Shown: piece after piece, positions 1 through 10,600 of the stretch | Position numbering within the stretch: position 1 is the first letter of the stretch | How the letters are laid out: each line of letters opens with the position of its first letter | From: Haliotis asinina | Lineage: Eukaryota > Mollusca > Gastropoda > Lepetellida > Haliotidae | Assembly (NCBI RefSeq): GCF_037392515.1 | Contig: NC_090292.1 | Location: 43,885,747-43,949,746, forward strand | Direction: 5' to 3' | DNA: 64,000 nucleotides | Made by a program: the position numbers and the translations under genes | Notes under the pieces: model-generated | Seen by the model: only the letters and a program-made list of their open reading frames with translations | What the model was told of the DNA's origin: nothing | The model's database searches: none

Positions 1-146
1 AAGTGAAGGTACTAATGGACTGTTCTGTACAATAAACTGTACGAACAATTAACCTGCCATGAAATATATGTGAAGCGTTGATGATGTGACACCTGAATAG
101 GGCAACGCCAGGGTGATGTAAGTGAAAACTGGAACCTGTCCCAAGC
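1..146 (+). repeat. U1 repeat spacer, partial
   Basis: This is the 3' end of the ~470-nt spacer of the 635-bp U1 unit and is the upstream flank of the interrupted U1 gene that follows. It matches the same part of every later spacer. It contains GTAAGT shortly before the U1 start and a PSE-like stretch about 60 to 41 nt upstream of it. Confidence 0.85.
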
Positions 147-169
147 ATACTTACCTGGCACAGGCTTTA
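147..169 (+). pseudogene. U1 snRNA 5' fragment, interrupted by LINE-A copy 1
   Basis: These are U1 nt 1-23, starting ATACTTACCTGG, the end that pairs with 5' splice sites. The gene stops in the 5' side of stem-loop I where LINE-A begins; the remaining U1 sequence (nt 34-165) resumes at 5498. Compared with intact U1 genes the junction reads TTTAGTGATC instead of TTTACAGTGATC, so CA is missing. The exact border is ambiguous because LINE-A itself begins with GTGATC. Confidence 0.85.
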
Positions 170-266
170 GTGATCTTCTGGAAGTATACGAGTTAATCCA
201 TTTTTTTCTTCAGATCTACGGGTGGGCATAGGGCCTTTTGGTCCTTGTGTTCTCGGACTCCCCCCA

Positions 267-1316
267 ATGGCTGCTATCTTTCATTCTGTGAATGGACCTT
301 GGAAGTCGGAAACATCGCCGGATGTCCGCAGACGAGTACTGAAGCTTGACCTCACGGGCCCGGATCGTTTTTCAGTGTCAAGGTTCCGTTTATTTTCTTT
401 CTTGGAGGAGCAGTTTGGCCATGGTCACGTGAAACGCCTCTGTAAGAGAGCCAAGGCTTCGGAGTGGTTCATCACTGTGGATTCTGAAGATCTTGCTGAG
501 ACAATACATCAGATGTCATTCCTAAGGATAAATGAACGTGTTGGAGTTCATTTCTCCCTCGTAAATAAGGTGAGGACAGAATTGCGGGTTCATTGGCTTC
601 CAGAAGAATATGGCTATACGTTCCTATCAAGATTCTTCTCGGAGTTTGGTCGTGTTCTCTCAGTTGCAGAGGAAACGAGTGAGGAGGAGTTTGACATGGG
701 TGTGTTTTTGGGAGTACACAGAGTCATTCTGGAAACAAGTCTGGAGGATGTGGACAGGGTTCCACATCTTGTGAATATTTCATCTAGGAATGGGGTTTTT
801 CCCCTTCTTGTGACAATGGCTGGACGTCCTCCACTCTGTCTCCGGTGCCATGAGATAGGTCATGTGAGGAGGGAATGTAAGGGACAAGTTAAAACTTTAC
901 CAAAGCCATCCTTACGGAAAACGTATTCACAGGCCCTCTCCACCGTTCCAGGAAGTGACCATTCATATATGGATGAGGAAGAGGATGAGACAGCGGAATT
1001 GAGAGCAGAGATTGATGAGGCCACTGGGAAAAAAGATGACTGGTCTGGTCAGGAGTCTCAGGGCAAGAATGGTACGAAGTCAGCTCCGGATGTTAGTGAC
1101 GTTCAAGAAACAACAAGTAGTTTGGAGAAACCAGAGAATGGAAACAACAGGAAACGGCCCTCTTCTCCAGTGAGAAAGACTGATAAGGCAGCCAAGATGG
1201 TGCACGACACCATGAAAGATGTCCACAGAAGAGAGGCCACAGGGTGGAGGCCAGAAGCCCGAGATGTTGACACAGATGATTCTGAGAGTAGCGGCTTGGG
1301 AAGTCCTGTGACATAG
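267..1316 (+). CDS. LINE-A ORF1 protein, CCHC nucleic-acid-binding
   Basis: A 349-residue ORF1 protein, expected to coat the element RNA and act as a chaperone. The open frame extends upstream to a GTG at 222, but a eukaryotic start makes the ATG at 267 (MAAIFHSVNG) more likely. Residues ~25-175 form a conserved, probably RRM-like or otherwise folded region (inference). A zinc knuckle CX2CX4HX4C follows with C191, C194, H199 and C204. The C-terminal third is acidic, then basic and low in complexity, as in many Tx1 ORF1 proteins. ORF2 starts 378 nt downstream in another frame. Copies 2 and 3 encode the same protein from residue 1 onward. Confidence 0.88.
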   Translation: MAAIFHSVNGPWKSETSPDVRRRVLKLDLTGPDRFSVSRFRLFSFLEEQFGHGHVKRLCKRAKASEWFITVDSEDLAETIHQMSFLRINERVGVHFSLVNKVRTELRVHWLPEEYGYTFLSRFFSEFGRVLSVAEETSEEEFDMGVFLGVHRVILETSLEDVDRVPHLVNISSRNGVFPLLVTMAGRPPLCLRCHEIGHVRRECKGQVKTLPKPSLRKTYSQALSTVPGSDHSYMDEEEDETAELRAEIDEATGKKDDWSGQESQGKNGTKSAPDVSDVQETTSSLEKPENGNNRKRPSSPVRKTDKAAKMVHDTMKDVHRREATGWRPEARDVDTDDSESSGLGSPVT

Positions 1317-1694
1317 GTTTCTTGTATCCCGATCCAACTAGATGACGAACTGGACACGCCCCTGGATTTTGAACATGGATTTGTGCTTCCAACGATGTGT
1401 GATATTCTTATTTTGTGATGATGTTTCGGACACGCCCATGGACTACGACCTAGAACAATGGATTAACAATACACGGTTTTGGCCGGGTCCCGACTCTTGT
1501 GAGTATTGTAAATATTTGCACGTCTGTAGGTTTATGTTGTGTTTAACTATTTACTATTGTATACTTACTTATCGGTTTAGCTTTGTTTCTTTGTACAGTT
1601 GTTTGTGTGTTTGTTGTACAGTTGTATCTGTAGATATGTTACTACGTTTCATGTACGTTTTGGTGTAGACACCAAAATAGCCATATAAGAGAAT
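1317..1694 (+). other. LINE-A inter-ORF spacer
   Basis: 378 nt between ORF1 and ORF2 with no convincing gene. A 108-codon frame (1342-1668) is open here, but its composition is T-rich and Cys-rich, it matches no family, and it is broken in the decayed copies. A GGACACGCCC motif recurs twice (1351 and 1429) and is kept in other LINE-A copies. How ORF2 is translated across this gap is unknown. Confidence 0.6.
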
Positions 1695-4600
1695 ATGTGT
1701 AGTATAGCAAGTATAAATTGTGCTGGTATCAGGGGAGGGACTAGAAGGCGTGTGTTATGTGAGGAATGGAAGAGAATGAATGTGGATATTTTATTTCTGC
1801 AAGAATGTCATGTTGCTTGTGTGAAAGAAGGAGAGACTGTAGAAAGACTGTTTGAATGTAAGGCCTTCTGGAGTTTTGGTACGGGAAACGCACGTGGGGT
1901 TGGTATTTTATTATCTGGTAAATTGAATTATAAAATTGTTCATTTTTATTACGACTTTGATGGCAGGCTCTTTGTTTTAGATATTGATATTGGTAGTCAT
2001 TGTTATAGATTTATAAATATTTATGCTCCAAACCATTACTCAGATAGAAGGGATTTCTTGTTATCATTGGAAAATCATTTTGTTACTCGCCGCCATGTTG
2101 TGCTTGGGGGAGATTTTAATTTTGTTTTATCAACCACTTTAGATAAAGTTGGGGGGAATCCAAATTGTGGTACTGGAGGGGCAACGATTTTGAAACGTTT
2201 TTTAAATTCCTATAATTTAACGGACCCTTTCCGGGCATTACATAAGAATAAAGTCAAAACGACATGGCGAGGTGGAAATGTTAGCTGCCGGCTAGATAGA
2301 TTTTATATCTCTGCTCCATTATTACCGGTTGTTAAAAGTTGTGATGTGCAACCATGTTCCATTTCTGACCACGATTATTGTGTTCTGGAGTTGGAGGTTG
2401 TTGATTGCATCTCTGTAGGACCTGGTTATTGGAAATTCAATAATTCTTTACTTAAAGACAAATCGTTTATATTGGAATTTCAAAAGTTTTGGGAATCTTT
2501 ACATGTTCAGGCGGATTTGTCTCTTTCGGATTGGGATAGCCTTAAGGCTCAAATTAAGACTTTTGTTTTGGCTTATGGGAGAAAGGTAGCTGCCAATAAA
2601 AGAGGTATTTTACAGCAGCTTCAAAGGCGATACAGAGATCTGATAGCTGCAGAAGGTCAGAGACCTGGCGAGTATGCAGAACAGTTAAAAGCAATCAAGT
2701 CACAACTTTATGATTTTCATTATGATAGGGTACAGGGAAGTGCAATCCGCTCCAGAGTGCAGGTTTTGGAAAATAATGAGAAACCATCAAAACAATTTTT
2801 ACAGACTGAATTTCAACGCTCTGGAGATAAAACCATTCATATTTTGGAGAATGGTTCTGAAACTTATGATAAAAATGATACTATTCGGAACTATTGCAGG
2901 GAGTTTTACCAAAATTTATACACCCCTGAGGAAATTGATGATTTTTATTGTTCCGAATTCCTTGAGGATTTGCCTTTCTTGGATAGGGCCTCGGCTGATA
3001 GCATAGAGGGAGCTGTGACAAAAGAGGAGATTTTACTAGCGCTTCGCGGGATGGATAATAATAAAGCCCCTGGGTTGGATGGTTTAAGTAAGGAGTTTTA
3101 TCTCAAGTTTTGGCCTTTATTACAAGATGTATTATTACATATTTATAATTTGTCAATACAATTGGGTACTCTTAGTGATTCTCAGAAATTAGGTTGTATT
3201 TCTTTGTTATGTAAGGACCCCAAAGCTCCTCAGTTGTTACGTAACTGGCGCCCTATCAGCCTCTTAAATGTAGATTATAAAATATTGTCTAGGGTTGTAC
3301 AAAACCGGTTGTCATCAGTCATTGCTGAGATTGTGCACCCTGATCAGACATGTTCAATCAGGGGCAGATCTATAGCGGACAACATACATCTTCTACGCAA
3401 TGTAGTTGATTATGTGGAGCAAAAAGGAGATTCTGTGGCCTTTGTTTGCCTTGATCAGGAGAAGGCTTTTGATCGGGTAAATCATGATTTCATGTTCAGG
3501 GCCCTACATCAGTATGGGTTTGGTCCAGAGTTTATTAACCTGGTCAGCCTGTTATATTACAACGTTAGTAGTACCGTGTTAGTAAACGGTTTTTTTTCGG
3601 ACAAATTCCCTGTGAGGAGGGGGGTCAGGCAAGGCTGTAGCCTAAGCCCCTTGTTGTATGTTTTAGTTTTCGAACCTTTTGCTATTAAAGTAAGGAGTGA
3701 CAAGTTAATCAAGGGCATTAAAATTCCCGGTGTTAACGAAGAAGCCAAAATATCAGCTTATGCTGATGATGGGACTGGTATATGTGCGAATGAGATGAGT
3801 GTTAGACGGTTGCTTCAAGTGAGTGAGTGGTATGGTAGAGGTACTGGTGCCCGTCTCAACATGGCCAAAACAAAGGCCATATCTTTCGGGAAATGGCGTT
3901 CTTCGGCCGACCATCCTTTCGGTATATCATGGCCCGATTCTTGCAAAATTTTGGGGGTTGTTTTTGGTAGTAATGTCACTCCTGATGATAACTGGAATAA
4001 AATTTTAACAAAATTCCACGGGGTTCTAAATTTTAACTTTAAAGATAGGTTCTTATCCATATATGGTAAGTCCACTATTTGCAATGTCATGGCCATGTCG
4101 AAGTTGTGGTATGTTGCAGCTGTATTGCACATGCCCAAACACTTTGTCGATATTTTCACACGAGTAGCATTTGATTTTTTCTGGGAATCCCATCATTTTG
4201 AGCCTTTAGCTAGAAGTATTCTATATAATGATAAGGAGTTTGGAGGTGTTAATTTTCCCCATATACCAACACGCCTTCATGCTTTACGTTTGTATCATTT
4301 ACATAAAATTATTAATAATAGTCAGTGTAAATATGCATGTTTTGCCTTGTATTGGATAGGGTTTTCTCTCAAAGAAATTAATTCTGATTTTGCTTCCAAT
4401 TTATTACCTCATTCTGACTACATACCGCCATATTATAAAAAGATTTTAGAATCTTATCGATATTTTAAGTCACTGTACCCTAATTATAATTGGTTTCAAC
4501 CTGTTAAAAGTGGTGTATTTTACCAAATGTTAATTACTCATACATGTACAGAGCCTGTCATCTTCAAACACTTTCCGGATGTGCTTTTTAAGCCTGCTTT

Positions 4601-5141
4601 TCTACTACTATGCGACTCGTTTCTTGACCCCGTACTGAAAAATTTCTCATGGCGTCTCCTTCATGACATTATCCCAACTAATTATACACTTTATTGCAGA
4701 CGTCATTCTTTAATTAAAACATGTACTTTTTGTAACGAAACTGAGTCTGTTGAGCACTTATTCTTTAATTGTAATATGGTTTCTTCTCTTTGGAGTATTG
4801 TCAGTAAATGGGTTTTGGATCTATCGTTTGGCTTAATTGATTTAAATGCTAGTAAGATTCGATTTAATCAGTTGTTTTTTTGTCATTGTAATTATCGGGA
4901 ATGTGTCATTGTATACCTGGTGTGTTTGGCTAAACATCAGATTTGGCGTGATAGGTGTAATTTCAAAAATGGTAGGAAAGGGGTGACTAAGGAAAGTATG
5001 GTTGCCCGGTTTTTGGAAAGATTACGTTTTCGAATTGTTGTAGACAAAGCCCGTTTACCTGACACTTTATTTGATAAGTACTGGGTGCAATGTAAATTGT
5101 TTTGCACCACTAATAATAACAAGGTGGAATTTACTTTTTAA
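1695..5141 (+). CDS. LINE-A ORF2: endonuclease-reverse transcriptase
   Basis: A 1148-residue polyprotein that would nick the target and reverse-transcribe the RNA in place (target-primed reverse transcription). The AP endonuclease spans ~1-235 with INCAG (N8), QEC (E37), YAPN, GGDFN (D140, N142), RLDRFYIS and SDHD (D225, H226), so the catalytic set looks complete. RT spans ~440-800 with NKAPGLDG, NWRPISLLN, LDQEKAFDRV (D587), RRGVRQGCSLSPLLY and YADD (689-692). A C-terminal knuckle CX2CX7HX4C has C1010, C1013, H1021 and C1026. Length fits the Tx1/L1 type. ATG 1695 gives MCSIASINCAG, matching the starts of related copies. There are no internal stops. Confidence 0.95.
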   Translation: MCSIASINCAGIRGGTRRRVLCEEWKRMNVDILFLQECHVACVKEGETVERLFECKAFWSFGTGNARGVGILLSGKLNYKIVHFYYDFDGRLFVLDIDIGSHCYRFINIYAPNHYSDRRDFLLSLENHFVTRRHVVLGGDFNFVLSTTLDKVGGNPNCGTGGATILKRFLNSYNLTDPFRALHKNKVKTTWRGGNVSCRLDRFYISAPLLPVVKSCDVQPCSISDHDYCVLELEVVDCISVGPGYWKFNNSLLKDKSFILEFQKFWESLHVQADLSLSDWDSLKAQIKTFVLAYGRKVAANKRGILQQLQRRYRDLIAAEGQRPGEYAEQLKAIKSQLYDFHYDRVQGSAIRSRVQVLENNEKPSKQFLQTEFQRSGDKTIHILENGSETYDKNDTIRNYCREFYQNLYTPEEIDDFYCSEFLEDLPFLDRASADSIEGAVTKEEILLALRGMDNNKAPGLDGLSKEFYLKFWPLLQDVLLHIYNLSIQLGTLSDSQKLGCISLLCKDPKAPQLLRNWRPISLLNVDYKILSRVVQNRLSSVIAEIVHPDQTCSIRGRSIADNIHLLRNVVDYVEQKGDSVAFVCLDQEKAFDRVNHDFMFRALHQYGFGPEFINLVSLLYYNVSSTVLVNGFFSDKFPVRRGVRQGCSLSPLLYVLVFEPFAIKVRSDKLIKGIKIPGVNEEAKISAYADDGTGICANEMSVRRLLQVSEWYGRGTGARLNMAKTKAISFGKWRSSADHPFGISWPDSCKILGVVFGSNVTPDDNWNKILTKFHGVLNFNFKDRFLSIYGKSTICNVMAMSKLWYVAAVLHMPKHFVDIFTRVAFDFFWESHHFEPLARSILYNDKEFGGVNFPHIPTRLHALRLYHLHKIINNSQCKYACFALYWIGFSLKEINSDFASNLLPHSDYIPPYYKKILESYRYFKSLYPNYNWFQPVKSGVFYQMLITHTCTEPVIFKHFPDVLFKPAFLLLCDSFLDPVLKNFSWRLLHDIIPTNYTLYCRRHSLIKTCTFCNETESVEHLFFNCNMVSSLWSIVSKWVLDLSFGLIDLNASKIRFNQLFFCHCNYRECVIVYLVCLAKHQIWRDRCNFKNGRKGVTKESMVARFLERLRFRIVVDKARLPDTLFDKYWVQCKLFCTTNNNKVEFTF

Positions 5142-5319
5142 TATGTAAATGCTTGATATACTATGTTTCTCAATGTCCATTTAATTCTACATCTATATAA
5201 CATGTATATGTAAATATAAATTATAAGTACTTTCCACCTTTAGTTTTGTATATGTCCCTCAGTTGAAATAGTCTGCCATCCCATGTATAAAGTTTTATTT
5301 TATGGTATGACTATTAGGA

Positions 5320-5427
5320 CCCAGACACCTTTTCTTTTAATCATCATCTCTGTATACCATCAACATTTTCATTTAATGTATACTGCTGTATAGACTCATG
5401 TCCATTCCTATCCTCAAGGTGTCTGGG
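5320..5427 (+). promoter_or_regulatory. LINE-A 3' UTR hairpin, 12-bp stem
   Basis: CCCAGACACCTT (5320-5331) and its exact complement AAGGTGTCTGGG (5416-5427) flank an ~84-nt loop shortly before the poly(A). Both arms are kept in every LINE-A copy that retains a 3' UTR, including the badly decayed one ending near 50.76 kb. Such 3' structures can be the RT recognition site in LINEs; that role is inferred here. Confidence 0.7.
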
Positions 5428-5497
5428 GAGTATTGTTCTTAGGCCCATTTAATGTAAATAAACTTTATTAAAAACAAAAAAAAAAAAAAAAAAAAAA

Positions 5498-5629
5498 CAA
5501 GGCTGTGGGCCCGGGGCGAGACCTTTCCATTGCACCTCGGTTTGGTTGACCCCTGCGATCGTCCCAAATGTGGACGACTCGGGTGCGCAATTTATAAGTG
5601 TGGGGGACTGCGTTCGCGCTCTCCCCTTG
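5498..5629 (+). pseudogene. U1 snRNA 3' fragment (nt 34-165)
   Basis: This is the remainder of the U1 gene split by LINE-A copy 1. It starts CAAGGCTG directly after the poly(A) and runs to the terminal hairpin region around TGCGTTCGCG. It has no promoter of its own and so should not give a functional U1. Confidence 0.9.
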
Positions 5630-6099
5630 AAAATCAACCCCAAAAATAGATATTTTCAGTTGACACTTCCCCCACTTCCAAATCACTTGAAGATGATTGT
5701 TTTCCCGTGTGTGTATGTGCAAACTATGTGTTTTTAATGCGCATGTGTTAATCTGTTTGCTGTGGCAAAAGTATATGTTTAAAGCAAGTCTGAGTTTGAT
5801 GTATTTCAGATGGGATCGCTTTGTCAGCCAGTTGTTGTGTTTGGACTGTCAAGTTGTCTCCCCTGCGTCCCGGATCAGAGATGCACGTGCATGCAGTCTA
5901 AATGGAAATAAATCCGTCTGTGTGTGTTTTTATCTATCAGTAATTTTTTCACAAAGTGAAGGTACTAATGGACTGTTCTGTACAATAAACTGTACGAACA
6001 ATTAACCTGCCATGAAATATATGTGAAGCGTTGATGATGTGACACCTGAATAGGGCAACGCCAGGGTGATGTAAGTGAAAACTGGAACCTGTCCCAAGC
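5630..6099 (+). repeat. U1 repeat spacer
   Basis: A standard 470-nt spacer between U1 genes, near-identical to those in the array at 11451-23830. It contains the 3'-box-like AAAAATAGA near its start and the next gene's upstream region at its end. Recurring open frames of 63-130 codons in these spacers have no protein-like features and are not genes. Confidence 0.8.
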
Positions 6100-6122
6100 A
6101 TACTTACCTGGCACAGGCTTTA
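6100..6122 (+). pseudogene. U1 snRNA 5' fragment, interrupted by LINE-A copy 2
   Basis: U1 nt 1-23, with the same junction as at 169/170, including the missing CA. The U1 remainder resumes at 11451. Confidence 0.85.
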
Positions 6123-6219
6123 GTGATCTTCAGGAAGTATACGAGTTAATCCATTTTTTTCTTCAGATCTACGGGTGGGCATAGGGCCTTTTGGTCCTTG
6201 TGTTTTCGGACTCCCCCCA

Positions 6220-7269
6220 ATGGCTGCTATCTTTCATTCTGTGAATGGACCTTGGAAGTCGGAAACATCGCCGGATGTCCGCAGACGAGTACTGAAGCTT
6301 GACCTCACGGGCCCGGATCGTTTTTCAGTGTCAAGGTTCCGTTTATTTTCTTTCTTGGAGGAGCAGTTTGGCCATGGTCACGTGAAACGCCTCTGTAAGA
6401 GAGCCAAGGCTTCGGAGTGGTTCATCACTGTGGATTCTGAAGATCTTGCTGAGACAATACATCAGATGTCATTCCTAAGGATAAATGAACGTGTTGGAGT
6501 TCATTTCTCCCTCGTAAATAAGGTGAGGACAGAATTGCGGGTTCATTGGCTTCCAGAAGAATATGGCTATACGTTCCTATCAAGATTCTTCTCGGAGTTT
6601 GGTCGTGTTCTCTCAGTTGCAGAGGAAACGAGTGAGGAGGAGTTTGACATGGGTGTGTTTTTGGGAGTACACAGAGTCATTCTGGAAACAAGTCTGGAGG
6701 ATGTGGACAGGGTTCCACATCTTGTGAATATTTCATCTAGGAATGGGGTTTTTCCCCTTCTTGTGACAATGGCTGGACGTCCTCCACTCTGTCTCCGGTG
6801 CCATGAGATAGGTCATGTGAGGAGGGAATGTAAGGGACAAGTTAAAACTTTACCAAAGCCATCCTTACGGAAAACGTATTCACAGGCCCTCTCCACCGTT
6901 CCAGGAAGTGACCATTCATATATGGATGAGGAAGAGGATGAGACAGCGGAATTGAGAGCAGAGATTGATGAGGCCACTGGGAAAAAAGATGACTGGTCTG
7001 GTCAGGAGTCTCAGGGCAAGAATGGTACGAAGTCAGCTCCGGATGTTAGTGACGTTCAAGAAACAACAAGTAGTTTGGAGAAACCAGAGAATGGAAACAA
7101 CAGGAAACGGCCCTCTTCTCCAGTGAGAAAGACTGATAAGGCAGCCAAGATGGTGCACGACACCATGAAAGATGTCCACAGAAGAGAGGCCACAGGGTGG
7201 AGGCCAGAAGCCCGAGATGTTGACACAGATGATTCTGAGAGTAGCGGCTTGGGAAGTCCTGTGACATAG
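6220..7269 (+). CDS. LINE-A ORF1 protein (copy 2)
   Basis: 349 residues from the ATG at 6220, identical in translation to copy 1 from that methionine. The only difference in the open frame is upstream of it (a Leu/Phe change in the GTG-initiated extension), which supports ATG as the start. The CCHC knuckle is intact at residues 191-204. Confidence 0.88.
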   Translation: MAAIFHSVNGPWKSETSPDVRRRVLKLDLTGPDRFSVSRFRLFSFLEEQFGHGHVKRLCKRAKASEWFITVDSEDLAETIHQMSFLRINERVGVHFSLVNKVRTELRVHWLPEEYGYTFLSRFFSEFGRVLSVAEETSEEEFDMGVFLGVHRVILETSLEDVDRVPHLVNISSRNGVFPLLVTMAGRPPLCLRCHEIGHVRRECKGQVKTLPKPSLRKTYSQALSTVPGSDHSYMDEEEDETAELRAEIDEATGKKDDWSGQESQGKNGTKSAPDVSDVQETTSSLEKPENGNNRKRPSSPVRKTDKAAKMVHDTMKDVHRREATGWRPEARDVDTDDSESSGLGSPVT

Positions 7270-7647
7270 GTTTCTTGTATCCCGATCCAACTAGATGACG
7301 AACTGGACACGCCCCTGGATTTTGAACATGGATTTGTGCTTCCAACGATGTGTGATATTCTTATTTTGTGATGATGTTTCGGACACGCCCATGGACTACG
7401 ACCTAGAACAATGGATTAACAATACACGGTTTTGGCCGGGTCCCGACTCTTGTGAGTATTGTAAATATTTGCACGTCTGTAGGTTTATGTTGTGTTTAAC
7501 TATTTACTATTGTATACTTACTTATCGGTTTAGCTTTGTTTCTTTGTACAGTTGTTTGTGTGTTTGTTGTACAGTTGTATCTGTAGATATGTTACTACGT
7601 TTCATGTACGTTTTGGTGTAGACACCAAAATAGCCATATAAGAGAAT

Positions 7648-10600
7648 ATGTGTAGTATAGCAAGTATAAATTGTGCTGGTATCAGGGGAGGGACTAGAAG
7701 GCGTGTGTTATGTGAGGAATGGAAGAGAATGAATGTGGATATTTTATTTCTGCAAGAATGTCATGTTGCTTGTGTGAAAGAAGGAGAGACTGTAGAAAGA
7801 CTGTTTGAATGTAAGGCCTTCTGGAGTTTTGGTACGGGAAACGCACGTGGGGTTGGTATTTTATTATCTGGTAAATTGAATTATAAAATTGTTCATTTTT
7901 ATTACGACTTTGATGGCAGGCTCTTTGTTTTAGATATTGATATTGGTAGTCATTGTTATAGATTTATAAATATTTATGCTCCAAACCATTACTCAGATAG
8001 AAGGGATTTCTTGTTATCATTGGAAAATCATTTTGTTACTCGCCGCCATGTTGTGCTTGGGGGAGATTTTAATTTTGTTTTATCAACCACTTTAGATAAA
8101 GTTGGGGGGAATCCAAATTGTGGTACTGGAGGGGCAACGATTTTGAAACGTTTTTTAAATTCCTATAAATTAACGGACCCTTTCCGGGCATTACATAAGA
8201 ATAAAGTCAAAACGACATGGCGAGGTGGAAATGTTAGCTGCCGGCTAGATAGATTTTATATCTCTGCTCCATTATTACCGGTTGTTAAAAGTTGTGATGT
8301 GCAACCATGTTCCATTTCTGACCACGATTATTGTGTTCTGGAGTTGGAGGTTGTTGATTGCATCTCTGTAGGACCTGGTTATTGGAAATTCAATAATTCT
8401 TTACTTAAAGACAAATCGTTTATATTGGAATTTCAAAAGTTTTGGGAATCTTTACATGTTCAGGCGGATTTGTCTCTTTCGGATTGGGATAGCCTTAAGG
8501 CTCAAATTAAGACTTTTGTTTTGGCTTATGGGAGAAAGGTAGCTGCCAATAAAAGAGGTATTTTACAGCAGCTTCAAAGGCGATACAGAGATCTGATAGC
8601 TGCAGAAGGTCAGAGACCTGGCGAGTATGCAGAACAGTTAAAAGCAATCAAGTCACAACTTTATGATTTTCATTATGATAGGGTACAGGGAAGTGCAATC
8701 CGCTCCAGAGTGCAGGTTTTGGAAAATAATGAGAAACCATCAAAACAATTTTTACAGACTGAATTTCAACGCTCTGGAGATAAAACCATTCATATTTTGG
8801 AGAATGGTTCTGAAACTTATGATAAAAATGATACTATTCGGAACTATTGCAGGGAGTTTTACCAAAATTTATACACCCCTGAGGAAATTGATGATTTTTA
8901 TTGTTCCGAATTCCTTGAGGATTTGCCTTTCTTGGATAGGGCCTCGGCTGATAGCATAGAGGGAGCTGTGACAAAAGAGGAGATTTTACTAGCGCTTCGC
9001 GGGATGGAAAATAATAAAGCCCCTGGGTTGGATGGTTTAAGTAAGGAGTTTTATCTCAAGTTTTGGCCTTTATTACAAGATGTATTATTACATATTTATA
9101 ATTTGTCAATACAATTGGGTACTCTTAGTGATTCTCAGAAATTAGGTTGTATTTCTTTGTTATGTAAGGACCCCAAAGCTCCTCAGTTGTTACGTAACTG
9201 GCGCCCTATCAGCCTCTTAAATGTAGATTATAAAATATTGTCTAGGGTTGTACAAAACCGGTTGTCATCAGTCATTGCTGAGATTGTGCACCCTGATCAG
9301 ACATGTTCAATCAGGGGCAGATCTATAGCGGACAACATACATCTTCTACGCAATGTAGTTGATTATGTGGAGCAAAAAGGAGATTCTGTGGCCTTTGTTT
9401 GCCTTGATCAGGAGAAGGCTTTTGATCGGGTAAATCATGATTTCATGTTCAGGGCCCTACATCAGTATGGGTTTGGTCCAGAGTTTATTAACCTGGTCAG
9501 CCTGTTATATTACAACGTTAGTAGTACCGTGTTAGTAAACGGGTTTTTTTCGGACAAATTCCCTGTGAGGAGGGGGGTCAGGCAAGGCTGTAGCCTAAGC
9601 CCCTTGTTGTATGTTTTAGTTTTCGAACCTTTTGCTATTAAAGTAAGGAGTGACAAGTTAATCAAGGGCATTAAAATTCCCGGTGTTAACGAAGAAGCCA
9701 AAATATCAGCTTATGCTGATGATGGGACTGGTATATGTGCGAATGAGATGAGTGTTAGACGGTTACTTCAAGTGAGTGAGTGGTACGGTAGAGGTACTGG
9801 TGCCCGTCTCAACATGGCCAAAACAAAGGCCATATCTTTCGGGAAATGGCGTTCTTCGGCCGACCATCCTTTCGGTATATCATGGCCCGATTCTTGCAAA
9901 ATTTTGGGGGTTGTTTTTGGTAGTAATGTCACTCCTGATGATAACTGGAATAAAATTTTAACAAAATTCCACGGGGTTCTAAATTTTAACTTTAAAGATA
10001 GGTTCTTATCCATATATGGTAAGTCCACTATTTGCAATGTCATGGCCATGTCGAAGTTGTGGTATGTTGCAGCTGTATTGCACATGCCCAAACACTTTGT
10101 CGATATTTTCACACGAGTAGCATTTGATTTTTTCTGGGAATCCCATCATTTTGAGCCTTTAGCTAGAAGTATTCTATATAATGATAAGGAGTTTGGAGGT
10201 GTTAATTTTCCCCATATACCAACACGCCTTCATGCTTTACGTTTGTATCATTTACATAAAATTATTAATAATAGTCAGTGTAAATATGCATGTTTTGCCT
10301 TGTATTGGATAGGGTTTTCTCTCAAAGAAATTAATTCTGATTTTGCTTCCAATTTATTACCTCATTCTGACTACATACCGCCATATTATAAAAAGATTTT
10401 AGAATCTTATCGATATTTTAAGTCACTGTACCCTAATTATAATTGGTTTCAACCTGTTAAAAGTGGTGTATTTTACCAAATGTTAATTACTCATACATGT
10501 ACAGAGCCTGTCATCTTCAAACACTTTCCGGATGTGCTTTTTAAGCCTGCTTTTCTACTACTATGCGACTCGTTTCTTGACCCCGTACTGAAAAATTTCT

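Larger units (their letters stand above)
170..5497 (+). mobile_element. LINE-A copy 1, Tx1-like non-LTR retrotransposon inserted in U1
   Basis: A full-length target-specific LINE of 5328 bp. In order it has a ~97-nt leader, ORF1, a 378-nt inter-ORF spacer, ORF2, a ~350-nt 3' UTR with a 12-bp hairpin and AATAAA, and a 22-A tail that joins U1 nt 34 directly. It lies in the same strand sense as U1, so transcription from the U1 promoter would read through it. Assignment to the Tx1 group of the L1 superfamily rests on the two-ORF layout, the AP-type endonuclease and the RT motifs. Tx1-group elements include several with fixed targets, such as Keno in U2 snRNA genes. Both ORFs are open, so the copy may be competent. 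Confidence 0.93.

Noticed and set aside
222-266. GTG-initiated N-terminal extension of LINE-A ORF1
   Set aside because: In a eukaryote the in-frame ATG at 267 is the natural start, and the only protein difference between copies in this frame lies upstream of it.
1342-1668. 108-codon frame between LINE-A ORF1 and ORF2 as a third gene
   Set aside because: T-rich, Cys-rich composition, no motif, and not maintained in LINE-A2, A3 or A4.
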